A program made the translations under genes and the position numbers. Under the pieces are notes generated by a model, which made no database searches, was not told the origin of the DNA, and saw nothing but the letters and a program-made list of their open reading frames with translations. This document shows, in pieces, positions 53,032-61,748 of a stretch of DNA of 64,000 bases. Position 1 is the stretch's first letter; the number at the start of each line of letters is the position of its first letter. The stretch is from the NCBI GenBank assembly GCA_045106195.1, contig JBGCEH010000035.1:196957-260956 (forward strand), written 5' to 3'. This DNA is from Granulosicoccus sp045106195 (GTDB lineage Bacteria; Pseudomonadota; Gammaproteobacteria; Granulosicoccales; Granulosicoccaceae).

Positions 53032-54000
53032 ATGCACGGCTTTGACCCTCGGTTTAAAGATTTCCCGGATTACATTATCGGTATTACCAAGGAGATCTGG
53101 GAGGACCGTGGGATTGCCACGCTGCACCAGTATTATTCACCGGACATTATTGTTCGCTCCCCAAGCGCGTTGGTTGTCGGTAACCAGGGTGTCATCGCTG
53201 CAACGCTTGCAACGCTTGCTGAATTTCCAGACAGGACACTGCTGGGAGAGGATGTGATCTGGAGTGGTACGCCTGAGCATGGCATGCTCTCTTCGCATAG
53301 ACTGTTTTCCACCGCTACGCATACTGGTGATGGCGTGTACGGCAAGGCAACTGGAAAGCGTTTGGCTTACCGCATAATCGCCGATTGCCACGCCATTGAC
53401 AATCAGATTAATGATGAATGGCTAATACGTGATCAAGGTGCCATTGTGCGGCAATTAGGATGGCAGCCAGAAGATTATGCACGGACACAGATTGATCTGG
53501 AGGGAGGCGTTGAGAACAGTGCGCCTGTTTTTTCGCGCGCCATTGATAAACCAGGCCCCTATGTCGGCAAAGGTAATAACAATGAGTGGGGGCAGCGTTA
53601 TGCTGACTTGCTAAACCGCATTATGTCGGCCGACCTCGCAGCGATACCTGCAGAATACGATCGAGCTTGCCAACTTGAATACCCGGGCGGTTTTAGCGGC
53701 CATTCACATGCCGATGCCGATCGATTCTGGACATCGCTACGGTCAAGCTTGCCGAATGCCGACTTCACCATCGAACATCAGATAGGTCGAGACGACGATC
53801 TACTGTCGCCGCGATCAGCGATTAGGTGGAGCCTTGAAGGTAAGCACGATGGTTGGGGGGTGTTTGGAAAACCCACAGGGGCCGATGTGTACATAATGGG
53901 CGCGTGTCACGCGGAGTTTGGTCCCTGGGGTTTACGACGTGAATATGTGCTGTTTGACGAGACCGCTGTCTGGAAGCAAATCGTACTCAAAACGGGGTAG
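53032..54000 (+). CDS. SnoaL-like protein (tandem NTF2 fold)
   Basis: 322 residues with two NTF2-like halves: FKDFPDYIIGITKEIWEDRG near the start and TLHQYYSPDIIVRSP, then a second half with DADRFWTSLRSSLPNADFTI and IRWSLEGKHDGWGVFGKPTG. Conserved polar residues resemble SnoaL polyketide cyclases, but no substrate is known. It is the second SnoaL-type gene in this cluster, between the LacI regulator and the bicupin, 5 bases before the bicupin gene. Confidence 0.75.
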   Translation: MHGFDPRFKDFPDYIIGITKEIWEDRGIATLHQYYSPDIIVRSPSALVVGNQGVIAATLATLAEFPDRTLLGEDVIWSGTPEHGMLSSHRLFSTATHTGDGVYGKATGKRLAYRIIADCHAIDNQINDEWLIRDQGAIVRQLGWQPEDYARTQIDLEGGVENSAPVFSRAIDKPGPYVGKGNNNEWGQRYADLLNRIMSADLAAIPAEYDRACQLEYPGGFSGHSHADADRFWTSLRSSLPNADFTIEHQIGRDDDLLSPRSAIRWSLEGKHDGWGVFGKPTGADVYIMGACHAEFGPWGLRREYVLFDETAVWKQIVLKTG

Positions 54001-54005
54001 AGGAT

Positions 54006-54974
54006 ATGACACCTTCACAGATGGAAGCGCGAATTGTCCGGTATGGTGATTTGCAACCCTGTCGTACTGCGTTCATTGATGCGCACACACCGGGCTCAGA
54101 TCAGAAAGAGAACTTCACGATCATCGGGGGTGGTGTATCCGAGAGTCCTGATCAGCATGTGCATATCGCGGAGACACCCGGCTTTAATATCGGCGCAGCC
54201 GGACAACCACCCAGAGTCCGAAATTCATTACACACACACCGAACTGCCGAAGTGTTTTTTATACTTAAAGGGCGATGGCGTTTTTTCTGGGGCCGCTATG
54301 GTACGGCAGGCGAGGTTGTGCTCGACGAGGGTGATATTTTCGACATTCCCACCGGTATATTTCGAGGCTTCGAGAATATTGGAACCGACTACGGCATGAT
54401 CATGGCAGTGCTCGGTGGTGATGACGCTGGCGGTGGTGTTGTCTGGGCGCCTCAGGTTATTGAAGAGGCCCGTGCTCACGGTTTGGTGCTGGGAGACAAC
54501 GGTATACTCTACGACAGCAAGAAAGGTCAGCAATTGCCTGCTGGTGTGCAGCCTATGCCTGTGATGAATGATGAGGAGCTCGCGAAAATCAAGGAACCCT
54601 CGGTTAAAGAGGTCGTGGGTCAATATGTAGCCCGCTACCACGACATGATGGCGTACTCGGCTATGGGACCCTGTGATGTGATAGGTGCGGAAGGTCTGAT
54701 AAGGGATCGTCCGGGCTTTGAAGTTGACTTCATCTCTCGTCATTCGCTCGATAGCGCTTTACGTAGCAGCGAGCGACATGAAATTGTCATGATCATGCGT
54801 GGCCATTGGCGACTGAGTTGGGAAGGTGGCAGGACTGTTTTAAATCCCGGTGACACCTGTGCCGTGCCACCGGGTTTACCTTACGCACTAGAGCCGAGCA
54901 TGAGTGGTGAGGCCAGTGTTTATCGGGTACGAAATACTGATGACGTGGCGGGGCTGACGAGGGCAAATTTCTGA
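54006..54974 (+). CDS. Two-domain cupin protein
   Basis: 322 residues. First cupin (~75-135): HTHRTAEVFFILKGRWRFFW with the HxH...E metal motif, then GDIFDIPTGIFRGFENIG. Second cupin (~235-300): ERHEIVMIMRGHWRLSWEGG and NPGDTCAVPPGLPYALEP, where the first His pair is not obvious (SSERHE). Bicupins include dioxygenases, isomerases and sugar-acid enzymes. Its place after two SnoaL genes and an importer suggests a catabolic role on the imported compound. Confidence 0.7.
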   Translation: MTPSQMEARIVRYGDLQPCRTAFIDAHTPGSDQKENFTIIGGGVSESPDQHVHIAETPGFNIGAAGQPPRVRNSLHTHRTAEVFFILKGRWRFFWGRYGTAGEVVLDEGDIFDIPTGIFRGFENIGTDYGMIMAVLGGDDAGGGVVWAPQVIEEARAHGLVLGDNGILYDSKKGQQLPAGVQPMPVMNDEELAKIKEPSVKEVVGQYVARYHDMMAYSAMGPCDVIGAEGLIRDRPGFEVDFISRHSLDSALRSSERHEIVMIMRGHWRLSWEGGRTVLNPGDTCAVPPGLPYALEPSMSGEASVYRVRNTDDVAGLTRANF

Positions 54975-55101
54975 AGCATTCTAAAGATTGAGGAAACAAT
55001 GTGAAAATTCAGGATTTACATTCATCGATGCCCGCGTAACTGAAATATCTGAATATAATTCAGAAGGCCCGCATTACTCCCTTGTTAAGGCAAGCATTCC
55101 C

Positions 55102-55731
55102 ATGAAAGCAGATCAACACAACCGACGTCACTGGCTAGCGCGTGCAGGCACGTTACTAGGCTCCGCATTTTTATTTCGAAGCAGTTATGCTGACGCTAGA
55201 ACAACTCCTGCAGCTACCGAAGGGCCTTTCTATCCGAAACCTTCAATGCGTACGGCTGATACAGATAATGACCTTGTCAAGGTTGAGGGTATCGTTACTG
55301 AAGCCGGTGGAGAGATCGTTACGCTGAAAGGAAGGCTGAGTGACAAGAATGGCAAGGTTCTAAGCGGACACCGTATCGAAATCTGGCAATGCGATGTTAA
55401 CGGTAAATATTTGCATACCGGTGACTCGCAGAATATCGAGTATGACGTTGCGTTTCAGGGATTCGGGCATGACATCACCAATGATCTGGGTGAGTATAGT
55501 TTCAGGACGATCAAGCCCACCAAGTATCCCGGTCGGACTCAACATATCCACGTGAAAGTATGTATCGGGGACAAAGAGCTGTTAACTACCCAGTTTTATA
55601 TCGACGGTGAGCCGAACAACGAACAAGACCGAATCTTTCGACGAATGTCATCAGACGATGCGAATGCTGTTTCCATGCGGTTTGCCGAGAACGAGGGGCG
55701 TATGGAAGCGGTCGTGGATATTGTCGTTTAA
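55102..55731 (+). CDS. Tat-exported intradiol ring-cleavage dioxygenase-like protein
   Basis: 209 residues from ATG 55102. N-terminus NRRHWLARAGTLLGSAFLF resembles a twin-arginine signal. The protocatechuate 3,4-dioxygenase-type core has EGPFYP (~45), HRIEIWQCDVNGKYLH with a candidate iron Tyr, and TKYPGRTQHIHVKV with the other Tyr and the HxH iron ligands. Periplasmic members of this family are less studied than cytoplasmic ones. Upstream in-frame codons (54988 on) do not fit the family. Confidence 0.75.
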   Translation: MKADQHNRRHWLARAGTLLGSAFLFRSSYADARTTPAATEGPFYPKPSMRTADTDNDLVKVEGIVTEAGGEIVTLKGRLSDKNGKVLSGHRIEIWQCDVNGKYLHTGDSQNIEYDVAFQGFGHDITNDLGEYSFRTIKPTKYPGRTQHIHVKVCIGDKELLTTQFYIDGEPNNEQDRIFRRMSSDDANAVSMRFAENEGRMEAVVDIVV

Positions 55732-55867
55732 ACGTGACAAACCCCCATCTGTTGAGTAGCTCTTAAGATGATTGTTTCGTAGTCTTGACGGCGTGCGTAT
55801 GGTAACCGTTGTCGATACATGGAGAATGGAGACAGTGCCCGGCACTCATGCATCACCGGAACGTGAA
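55732..55867. other. 3' region of the dioxygenase gene
   Basis: No gene or strong terminator visible between the dioxygenase stop and the minus-strand remnant at 55868. Confidence 0.3.
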
Positions 55868-56164
55868 TCAAATAATTTTGTATAGCTCAGCGTTTGCCTG
55901 AATCGCTTTAACGCCTTCAACGCGCCGCAGGGTCCCATCACGCGTGTTGACGTAACGTATGGAAACCTGCATCAACGCGATGAGATCGCGCGGCTCACGT
56001 TCAGAACGCGCAGAAGTCAGGGCTATTAGACACAGACGCTGATCCAGCTGGCCCGCAGAATGCGCGCTGTTATCCTGAGGTCGGACCTGGCTCGCCAGAG
56101 TGAGGCGCTTCCTTATGTTTGCAATCTCCCTGAAAAGTGACTGGGAATTTAATTTATATATAAA
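55868..56164 (-). pseudogene. ORF remnant without start codon
   Basis: Open for 98 codons from 56164 (after TAG 56165-56167) to TGA 55868-55870, with no ATG, GTG or TTG in the first ~60 codons. The C-terminal half (LIALMQVSIRYVNTRDGTLR, RVEGVKAIQANAELYKII) looks like real protein, so this seems to be the 3' part of a gene that lost its 5' end. The family is not recognised. Only the last third could be expressed from TTG/ATG at ~55976. Confidence 0.35.
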
Positions 56165-56191
56165 CTATTTAACCTTGTATTAATTGGTATT

Positions 56192-56211
56192 GAGACATAT
56201 ACTATTGTCTC
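56192..56211. promoter_or_regulatory. Candidate MarR-type operator before the aromatic-degradation operon
   Basis: GAGACA (56192-56197) and TGTCTC (56206-56211) form a perfect inverted repeat around TATACTAT, 38 bases before the first gene. MarR proteins bind 16-20-base palindromes of this kind and one is encoded in the operon. A 12-base AT palindrome (56153-56164) lies just upstream. The binding is inferred. Confidence 0.45.
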
Positions 56212-56248
56212 GAGTAGATTTCTGTATCAACTCTGGACGACACGTCAA

Positions 56249-58540
56249 ATGCGAATTGCTTGTCTAGGAGGTGGCCCGGCAGGGCTGTACTTCGCTATTT
56301 CTGTAAAGCTTCGGCAACCTGATGCTGAAGTCGTCATTTTCGAGCGGAACAGGGCTGACGATACCTTTGGCTGGGGTGTGGTTCTGTCTGATGAGACGCT
56401 GGATAACCTCAGGCGAAACGATCCCGTCAGCGCTGCGTCCATTAAGGAGCACTTTGCCTATTGGGACGATATCGCAGTACACCACCAGGGACAGAAAATG
56501 CTTTCAACCGGGCACGGTTTCTGTGGAATCGGAAGACGGCAGTTACTCATTCTGTTACAAGCCCGAGCTCGCGAACTGGGTGTGGAATTGCGATTCGAAA
56601 CAGAGGTTGGAAGTGCATCCGATTATGCAGATCACTACGATGTCGTTGTAGCCAGTGATGGTCTGAATTCCAAGACACGCACCGAATTCAATGAGATTTT
56701 CAAGGCAGATATCAAGAACCTGCAGTGTCAGTTTGTGTGGTTGGGAACCAGACAGAAATTTGATGATGCGTTTACGTTCATTTTTGAGGAAACAGACAAG
56801 GGCTGGGTTTGGGCACATGCCTATCAATTTGATGATGAAACGGCCACCTTCATTGTTGAATGTTCTCAACAGACCTTCGATGCGTTTGAGTTCGGTACCC
56901 TGAATCAACAGCAAAGTATTGCCATTTGCGAGGATATCTTCAAAGAGCATCTCGGTGGTCATTCACTGATGACAAACGCCAACCATATTCGAGGCTCTGC
57001 GTGGATACAGTTTCCCCGAGTGCTCTGTGAAAAATGGAGCTACAGGAATATGGTGCTGTTAGGCGATGCGTCAGCAACGGCTCACTTCTCAATAGGCTCG
57101 GGTACCAAGCTGGCTTTGGAGAGTGCCGCAGCGCTGGCTGGATTTCTTTGTAACGAGCCTGATCTCTCCAAAGCGTTCGCACAATACGAAGATGCGCGCC
57201 GTCTGGAAGTTCTAAGGCTGCAGTCGGCTGCGAGAAATTCTGTTGAATGGTTTGAAGACGTCGAGCGTTATTTGCATCTTGATCCAGTACAGCTCAACTA
57301 TTCCCTGCTGACGCGTTCTCAGAGAATCAGTCATGAAAATTTGCGTTTACGTGACCCTGCATGGCTGGAGGCAGCTGAGAAATGGTTTCAGATACAGGCA
57401 GGGGTCAGCCCGGATAGTAAGGTTCGTGCGCCGATGTTCGCACCGTTTCAGTTGCGAGACCTGCAACTCAAAAACCGTATTGTTGTCTCGCCGATGGCTC
57501 AATACAAAGCCGTTGACGGTTGCCCGACAGACTGGCACCTCATCCACTATGGCGAGCGAGCCAAGGGCGGCTGCGGGTTGCTATACACAGAAATGACCTG
57601 CATCTGTCCAACCGGTCGTATCACGCCTGGGTGCCCAGGACTGTACAAACAGGAACATGAAGCTGCATGGCGACGGCTGTGTGAGTTTGTTCATCTTGAA
57701 ACTGAAGCCAAAATCTGTTGCCAGATAGGACATTCGGGGCGAAAAGGCTCAACACGTGTTGGATGGGAAGGTATGGATCAACCCCTACCGGATGATAATT
57801 GGGAATTGATTTCAGCCTCTGCCATTGCGTGGTCCGATGAGAACGCGACACCTAGAGAGATGAGTAGAGACGACATGGATGCGGTGACGCAGCAATTCGT
57901 AGATGCAGTTAACATGGCTGATAGGGCTGGCTTTGATATGGTTGAGCTTCACGCCGCTCATGGATACCTGATTTCCTCATTTATTTCGCCGTTGTCTAAT
58001 TCGCGAACCGATGACTATGGGGGCTCGTTGGTAAATCGTATGCGCTATCCGCTTGAGGTATTTGAAGCCATGCGTTCAGCGTGGCCCAAAGAGAAACCGA
58101 TGTCGGTTCGTATTTCGGCTACCGATTGGACAAGCAACGGTATTAAACCTGATGATGCTGTCGAGATCGCTAAATTATTTCATGCGGCGGGCTGCGACAT
58201 TATCGATGTATCAGCAGGCCAGACATCACATGATGCAGAGCCTGTTTATGGACGTATGTTCCAGACCCCGTTTTCCGATCGCATCCGTAACGAGGCGCGA
58301 ATAGCGACCATGGCTGTCGGCAACATCTATGAGCCAGATCATGTGAACTCAATACTCATGGCAGGGCGAGCTGATCTTGTGTGTCTGGCCAGACCACATC
58401 TAGCAGACCCTTACTGGACGTTGCGTGCCGCGACACAATTGGGTGACCGGCAGGAAAGCTGGCCACGGCCTTACGATGCCGGTAAGGATCAAGCGTGGCG
58501 GCTGGCTGATCGCGAGGCGCAGATGGTCACAGAAAAATGA
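56249..58540 (+). CDS. 2-aminobenzoyl-CoA / salicylyl-CoA monooxygenase-reductase fusion
   Basis: 763 residues. The first half (~1-380) is an FAD aromatic-acyl-CoA hydroxylase: GGGPAGLYFA (~7-16) FAD loop, GWGVVLSDETL near 44, and GDASATAHFSIGSGTKLALE near 272. The second half (~390-750) is an old yellow enzyme-type reductase: PFQLRDLQLKNRIVVSPMAQ, HAAHGYLISSFISPLSNSRT and GGSLVNRMRYPLEVFEA. This fusion is found in 2-aminobenzoyl-CoA monooxygenase/reductase (Azoarcus) and in salicylyl-CoA 5-hydroxylase-type proteins, which dearomatise the ring. With the CoA ligase downstream it starts the pathway. Confidence 0.88.
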   Translation: MRIACLGGGPAGLYFAISVKLRQPDAEVVIFERNRADDTFGWGVVLSDETLDNLRRNDPVSAASIKEHFAYWDDIAVHHQGQKMLSTGHGFCGIGRRQLLILLQARARELGVELRFETEVGSASDYADHYDVVVASDGLNSKTRTEFNEIFKADIKNLQCQFVWLGTRQKFDDAFTFIFEETDKGWVWAHAYQFDDETATFIVECSQQTFDAFEFGTLNQQQSIAICEDIFKEHLGGHSLMTNANHIRGSAWIQFPRVLCEKWSYRNMVLLGDASATAHFSIGSGTKLALESAAALAGFLCNEPDLSKAFAQYEDARRLEVLRLQSAARNSVEWFEDVERYLHLDPVQLNYSLLTRSQRISHENLRLRDPAWLEAAEKWFQIQAGVSPDSKVRAPMFAPFQLRDLQLKNRIVVSPMAQYKAVDGCPTDWHLIHYGERAKGGCGLLYTEMTCICPTGRITPGCPGLYKQEHEAAWRRLCEFVHLETEAKICCQIGHSGRKGSTRVGWEGMDQPLPDDNWELISASAIAWSDENATPREMSRDDMDAVTQQFVDAVNMADRAGFDMVELHAAHGYLISSFISPLSNSRTDDYGGSLVNRMRYPLEVFEAMRSAWPKEKPMSVRISATDWTSNGIKPDDAVEIAKLFHAAGCDIIDVSAGQTSHDAEPVYGRMFQTPFSDRIRNEARIATMAVGNIYEPDHVNSILMAGRADLVCLARPHLADPYWTLRAATQLGDRQESWPRPYDAGKDQAWRLADREAQMVTEK

Positions 58541-59295
58541 CAGGGCTAAGTAACAAGCACGTTGTGATCTCCGGAGGTGGGAGTGGGGTCGGCGCTGAGA
58601 TTGCAAAACAGTTTGCTGCTGGCGGAGCCAGAGTCTCCATTCTCGGTCGTCGAATAGAACCCCTTCAGACTGTGGCCTCGGGTACAGGTGCCATGCCTGT
58701 TGTCTGTGATGTCACTGATTTAAATGCTGTCGTGTCTGCCTTGTGCGTAGCGCGCGATGCTCATGGACCCGTTTCGATAGCTATCGCCAACGCGGGAGGA
58801 GCAATCAGCAAACCGTTTTCGTCCATGACAGCCGATGACTTTTCATCGATGATGAACATTAATGCACTGGGTGTTTTCAACCTATGGCAGTCATGCCTTG
58901 CTGATATGCGAGAACTCAATTGGGGACGTATGCTGGCCATCGCCTCGAGTGCCGGATTGAAAGGCTACCCGTATGTGTCAGGTTATTGTGCGGCAAAGCA
59001 TGCTGTCGTTGGGCTTACTCGCGCCCTGGGTGTTGAGTTGGCAAGAACCGGCATTACGGTTAACGCAATTTGTCCCGGTTTTGTCGATACGCCGATGTTG
59101 GAAGAATCGATAGATAATATCGCTGCCAAGTCGGGTAAAACAGCAGAAGAAGCTGCCGGCATTCTGAAATCCAACAATCCAATGAACCGCTTCATAACGA
59201 CTCAAGAGGTGGCGTCTACTGTCAAGTGGCTAGCCTGTGAAAGCAGCGGGTCCATCAACGGCCAGGCAGTGTCGGTAAACGGGGGAGAAGTATGA
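58537..59295 (+). CDS. Short-chain dehydrogenase/reductase
   Basis: 252 residues. NAD(P) loop GGGSGVGAEIA (~12-22), NAG-type motif NAGGA near 88, catalytic Ser in SSAGLKG and YxxxK in YCAAKHA (~149-155). Overlaps the monooxygenase gene by 4 bases and the MarR gene by 4 bases. In this context it probably oxidises a 3-hydroxyacyl-CoA-type intermediate. Confidence 0.9.
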   Translation: MTGLSNKHVVISGGGSGVGAEIAKQFAAGGARVSILGRRIEPLQTVASGTGAMPVVCDVTDLNAVVSALCVARDAHGPVSIAIANAGGAISKPFSSMTADDFSSMMNINALGVFNLWQSCLADMRELNWGRMLAIASSAGLKGYPYVSGYCAAKHAVVGLTRALGVELARTGITVNAICPGFVDTPMLEESIDNIAAKSGKTAEEAAGILKSNNPMNRFITTQEVASTVKWLACESSGSINGQAVSVNGGEV

Positions 59296-59774
59296 GTCAG
59301 GCAGTACCGAACGTTGTGGCTGAACCCGCTGCAAAAACTCGGCTTCGACTTTGGCTGAAGCTGTTGAAACTCTCACGTGAGATTGAAGGCGAATTGCGCG
59401 ACAATTTCCGCGTTGAGTTTGAGTCAACGCTGCCCCGTTTCGATGTGATGGCCGCTTTACATCGATTTCCGGAAGGCTTGCGAATGAATGAGTTGTCTGC
59501 GGTTCTGAAAGTGTCCAATGGTAACGTCACAGGAATTGTAGACAGGTTGGTTAACGACTCGTTAATTGTGAGAGTTGCTGAGCCTTGTGATCGACGTGCG
59601 ATGCGCGTCAAATTGACACCTGCGGGGAAAAAGGAGTTTCTGAAGCAGGCAATTCAGCATGAGGGATGGGTGGATACGCTTTTGGGTAACGTTTCCGTAG
59701 ACGATGCTGAGAACATGATGGAGATAGCTGATAAGGCATTCTCACGTAATCCTGAAGAGCACCCGGACCAATGA
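59292..59774 (+). CDS. MarR-family transcriptional regulator
   Basis: 160 residues. Winged helix with FDVMAALHRFPEGLRMNELS (~50-69), recognition helix SNGNVTGIVDRLVNDSLIVR and wing CDRRAMRVKLTPAGKKEF. Embedded inside the operon with 4-base overlaps on both sides, so it reports on operon expression directly. MarR regulators of aromatic-CoA pathways are usually relieved by the CoA ester. Confidence 0.9.
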   Translation: MSQAVPNVVAEPAAKTRLRLWLKLLKLSREIEGELRDNFRVEFESTLPRFDVMAALHRFPEGLRMNELSAVLKVSNGNVTGIVDRLVNDSLIVRVAEPCDRRAMRVKLTPAGKKEFLKQAIQHEGWVDTLLGNVSVDDAENMMEIADKAFSRNPEEHPDQ

Positions 59775-60580
59775 GTCAATGTAGAACAGATGTGCTGCAC
59801 TTTCGATGCAAGGTTGATCATCGCATTGCTCAGGTTTCACTTAATCGACCTGAGCGCAAGAACCCTCTAACCTTTGATAGTTATGCGGAGCTTCGCGACT
59901 GGTTTCGGGATTTGTCTTATTGCGATGATATTGATGCCGTCGTTTTTGGATCAAACGGAGGGAACTTCTCTTCGGGTGGTGATGTGCACGATATTATCGG
60001 TCCACTCACCAACATGTCCATGAAAGAGCTATTGCAATTTACGCGGATGACGGGAGACCTGGTTAAAGCCATAATGAACTGTGGTAAGCCCGTTATTGCA
60101 GCTGTTGATGGGGTCTGTGTGGGGGCAGGGGCTATCATCGCCATGGCCTCAGACTTGAGAATCGCTACGCCTGACGCTAAAACGGCTTTCTTGTTTGCTC
60201 GCGTTGGGCTAGCCGGATGCGACATGGGCGCCTGCGCCATATTGCCACGTATCATTGGCCAGGGAAGGGCCGCAGATTTGTTCTATACCGGTCGCTCCAT
60301 GAGCGCTGATGAAGGTGAACGATGGGGATTTTATAATCGGATCGTCGAATCTGCACAGCTTGAAGAGGAGGCGATGGAATTGGCCAAAAGGATTGCCGCC
60401 GGGCCCAACTTCGCGCATATGATGACTAAAACCATGTTGCAACAAGAATGGTCCATGTCGATTGATCAGGCCATTGAATCTGAAGCACAAACGCAGGCTC
60501 TATGCATGCAGACAGAGGATTTTAAGCGTGCGTATCTGGCCTTTAGCAACAAAGAGAAGCCGGTTTTCGAGGGCAATTAG
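59771..60580 (+). CDS. Enoyl-CoA hydratase/isomerase family protein
   Basis: 269 residues. Crotonase fold: ISLNRPERKNPL region near 20, oxyanion loops GSNGGNFSSGGDVHDI (~58-73) and DGVCVGAGAIIAMASDLRIA (~115-134), with DMGACAILPRIIGQGRAADL near 153. Expected to hydrate or rearrange an unsaturated CoA ester after ring reduction. ATGA overlap with MarR. Confidence 0.9.
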   Translation: MSQCRTDVLHFRCKVDHRIAQVSLNRPERKNPLTFDSYAELRDWFRDLSYCDDIDAVVFGSNGGNFSSGGDVHDIIGPLTNMSMKELLQFTRMTGDLVKAIMNCGKPVIAAVDGVCVGAGAIIAMASDLRIATPDAKTAFLFARVGLAGCDMGACAILPRIIGQGRAADLFYTGRSMSADEGERWGFYNRIVESAQLEEEAMELAKRIAAGPNFAHMMTKTMLQQEWSMSIDQAIESEAQTQALCMQTEDFKRAYLAFSNKEKPVFEGN

Positions 60581-61741
60581 ATGTCTGACAAGACCTATTT
60601 GCAATGGCCATTTTTTGAGGAGCGGCACCGGCAGCTATCAGCCGATCTGGAAAAATGGTCTACTGATAATCTGGCAGGCATTGACCATAACGATACTGAT
60701 GAAGCCTGCAAATCCCTGGTAAAAGCGCTTGGGGATGGTGGCTGGTGTGATTACTCTGGGGTTGATCCTGATTCGGCCACGTCAACCCTCGATGTGCGAA
60801 GCCTGTGTCTTATTAGAGAGACGTTGGCAAGATACGATGGATTGGCAGATTTTGCATTTGCCATGCAAGGACTGGGCACGGGTGCAATTTCTCTGTTCGG
60901 CACTTACGCTCAACAAAACCAATGGTTAACGGCTACTCGTACGGGTGACGCCCTATCGGCTTTTGCGTTGACCGAACCGCAATCGGGTTCTGATGTTGCA
61001 AACTCGACGATGAGCGCGATACGTCATGGTGATAGCTATGTTCTCAATGGTGAGAAGACATGGATATCAAACGGTGGCATTGCGGATGTATATACGGTAT
61101 TCGCACGTACTGGTGATGCGCCCGGAGCTCGAGGGTTGTCGGCGTTTGTTGTTCCTGCCAGCATCCCCGGTTTCGAGGTGGTCGAGCGATTAAATACGAT
61201 TGCACCACATCCACTGGCAAGGCTTCATTTCTCTGACTGTCGTATTCCAGTATCAGCATTGTTGGGTCAGCAAGGTCAGGGTTTCAAAATTGCCATGTCA
61301 GTGCTGGATGTATTTCGGCCTACGGTAGCAGCGGCTGCGCTGGGATTTGCACGTCGCGCATTGGATGAAGCGCTGGACAGGGTGCTTTCTCGGGAAATAC
61401 AAGGTACTGCCATGGCAGAACTGCAAATGGTGCAAGGCCACATCGCAGATATGTCCTTAAACATTGATACCAGTGCCTTGCTGGTCTACCGGGCAGCCTG
61501 GCTTAAGGACACTGGTGCTCCTCGCGTCACGCGTGAGGCTGCAATGGCCAAGTTATTCTCGACAGAACAGGCGCAGAAAGTGATCGACCAGTCGGTTCAA
61601 TTACACGGAGGCGATGGTGTTAGAGAAGGCATGGTTGTTGAAAAACTGTATCGGGAAATCAGGGCACTGAGAATATATGAGGGTGCCTCAGATGTTCAGA
61701 AAATCATTATTGCACGTCAGACACTCGCCTCACACTTATAG
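60581..61741 (+). CDS. Acyl-CoA dehydrogenase
   Basis: 386 residues. Acyl-CoA dehydrogenase signature SAFALTEPQSGSDVANSTMS (~126-145) and GEKTWISNGGIADVY near 155, then the helical C-terminal domain with QLHGGDGVREGMVVEKLYRE and the Glu-type base region RIYEGASDVQKIIIARQ (~364-380). Its ATG directly follows the hydratase stop. Likely oxidises an acyl-CoA intermediate of the same pathway using FAD. Confidence 0.92.
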   Translation: MSDKTYLQWPFFEERHRQLSADLEKWSTDNLAGIDHNDTDEACKSLVKALGDGGWCDYSGVDPDSATSTLDVRSLCLIRETLARYDGLADFAFAMQGLGTGAISLFGTYAQQNQWLTATRTGDALSAFALTEPQSGSDVANSTMSAIRHGDSYVLNGEKTWISNGGIADVYTVFARTGDAPGARGLSAFVVPASIPGFEVVERLNTIAPHPLARLHFSDCRIPVSALLGQQGQGFKIAMSVLDVFRPTVAAAALGFARRALDEALDRVLSREIQGTAMAELQMVQGHIADMSLNIDTSALLVYRAAWLKDTGAPRVTREAAMAKLFSTEQAQKVIDQSVQLHGGDGVREGMVVEKLYREIRALRIYEGASDVQKIIIARQTLASHL

Positions 61742-61748
61742 GTGACCC

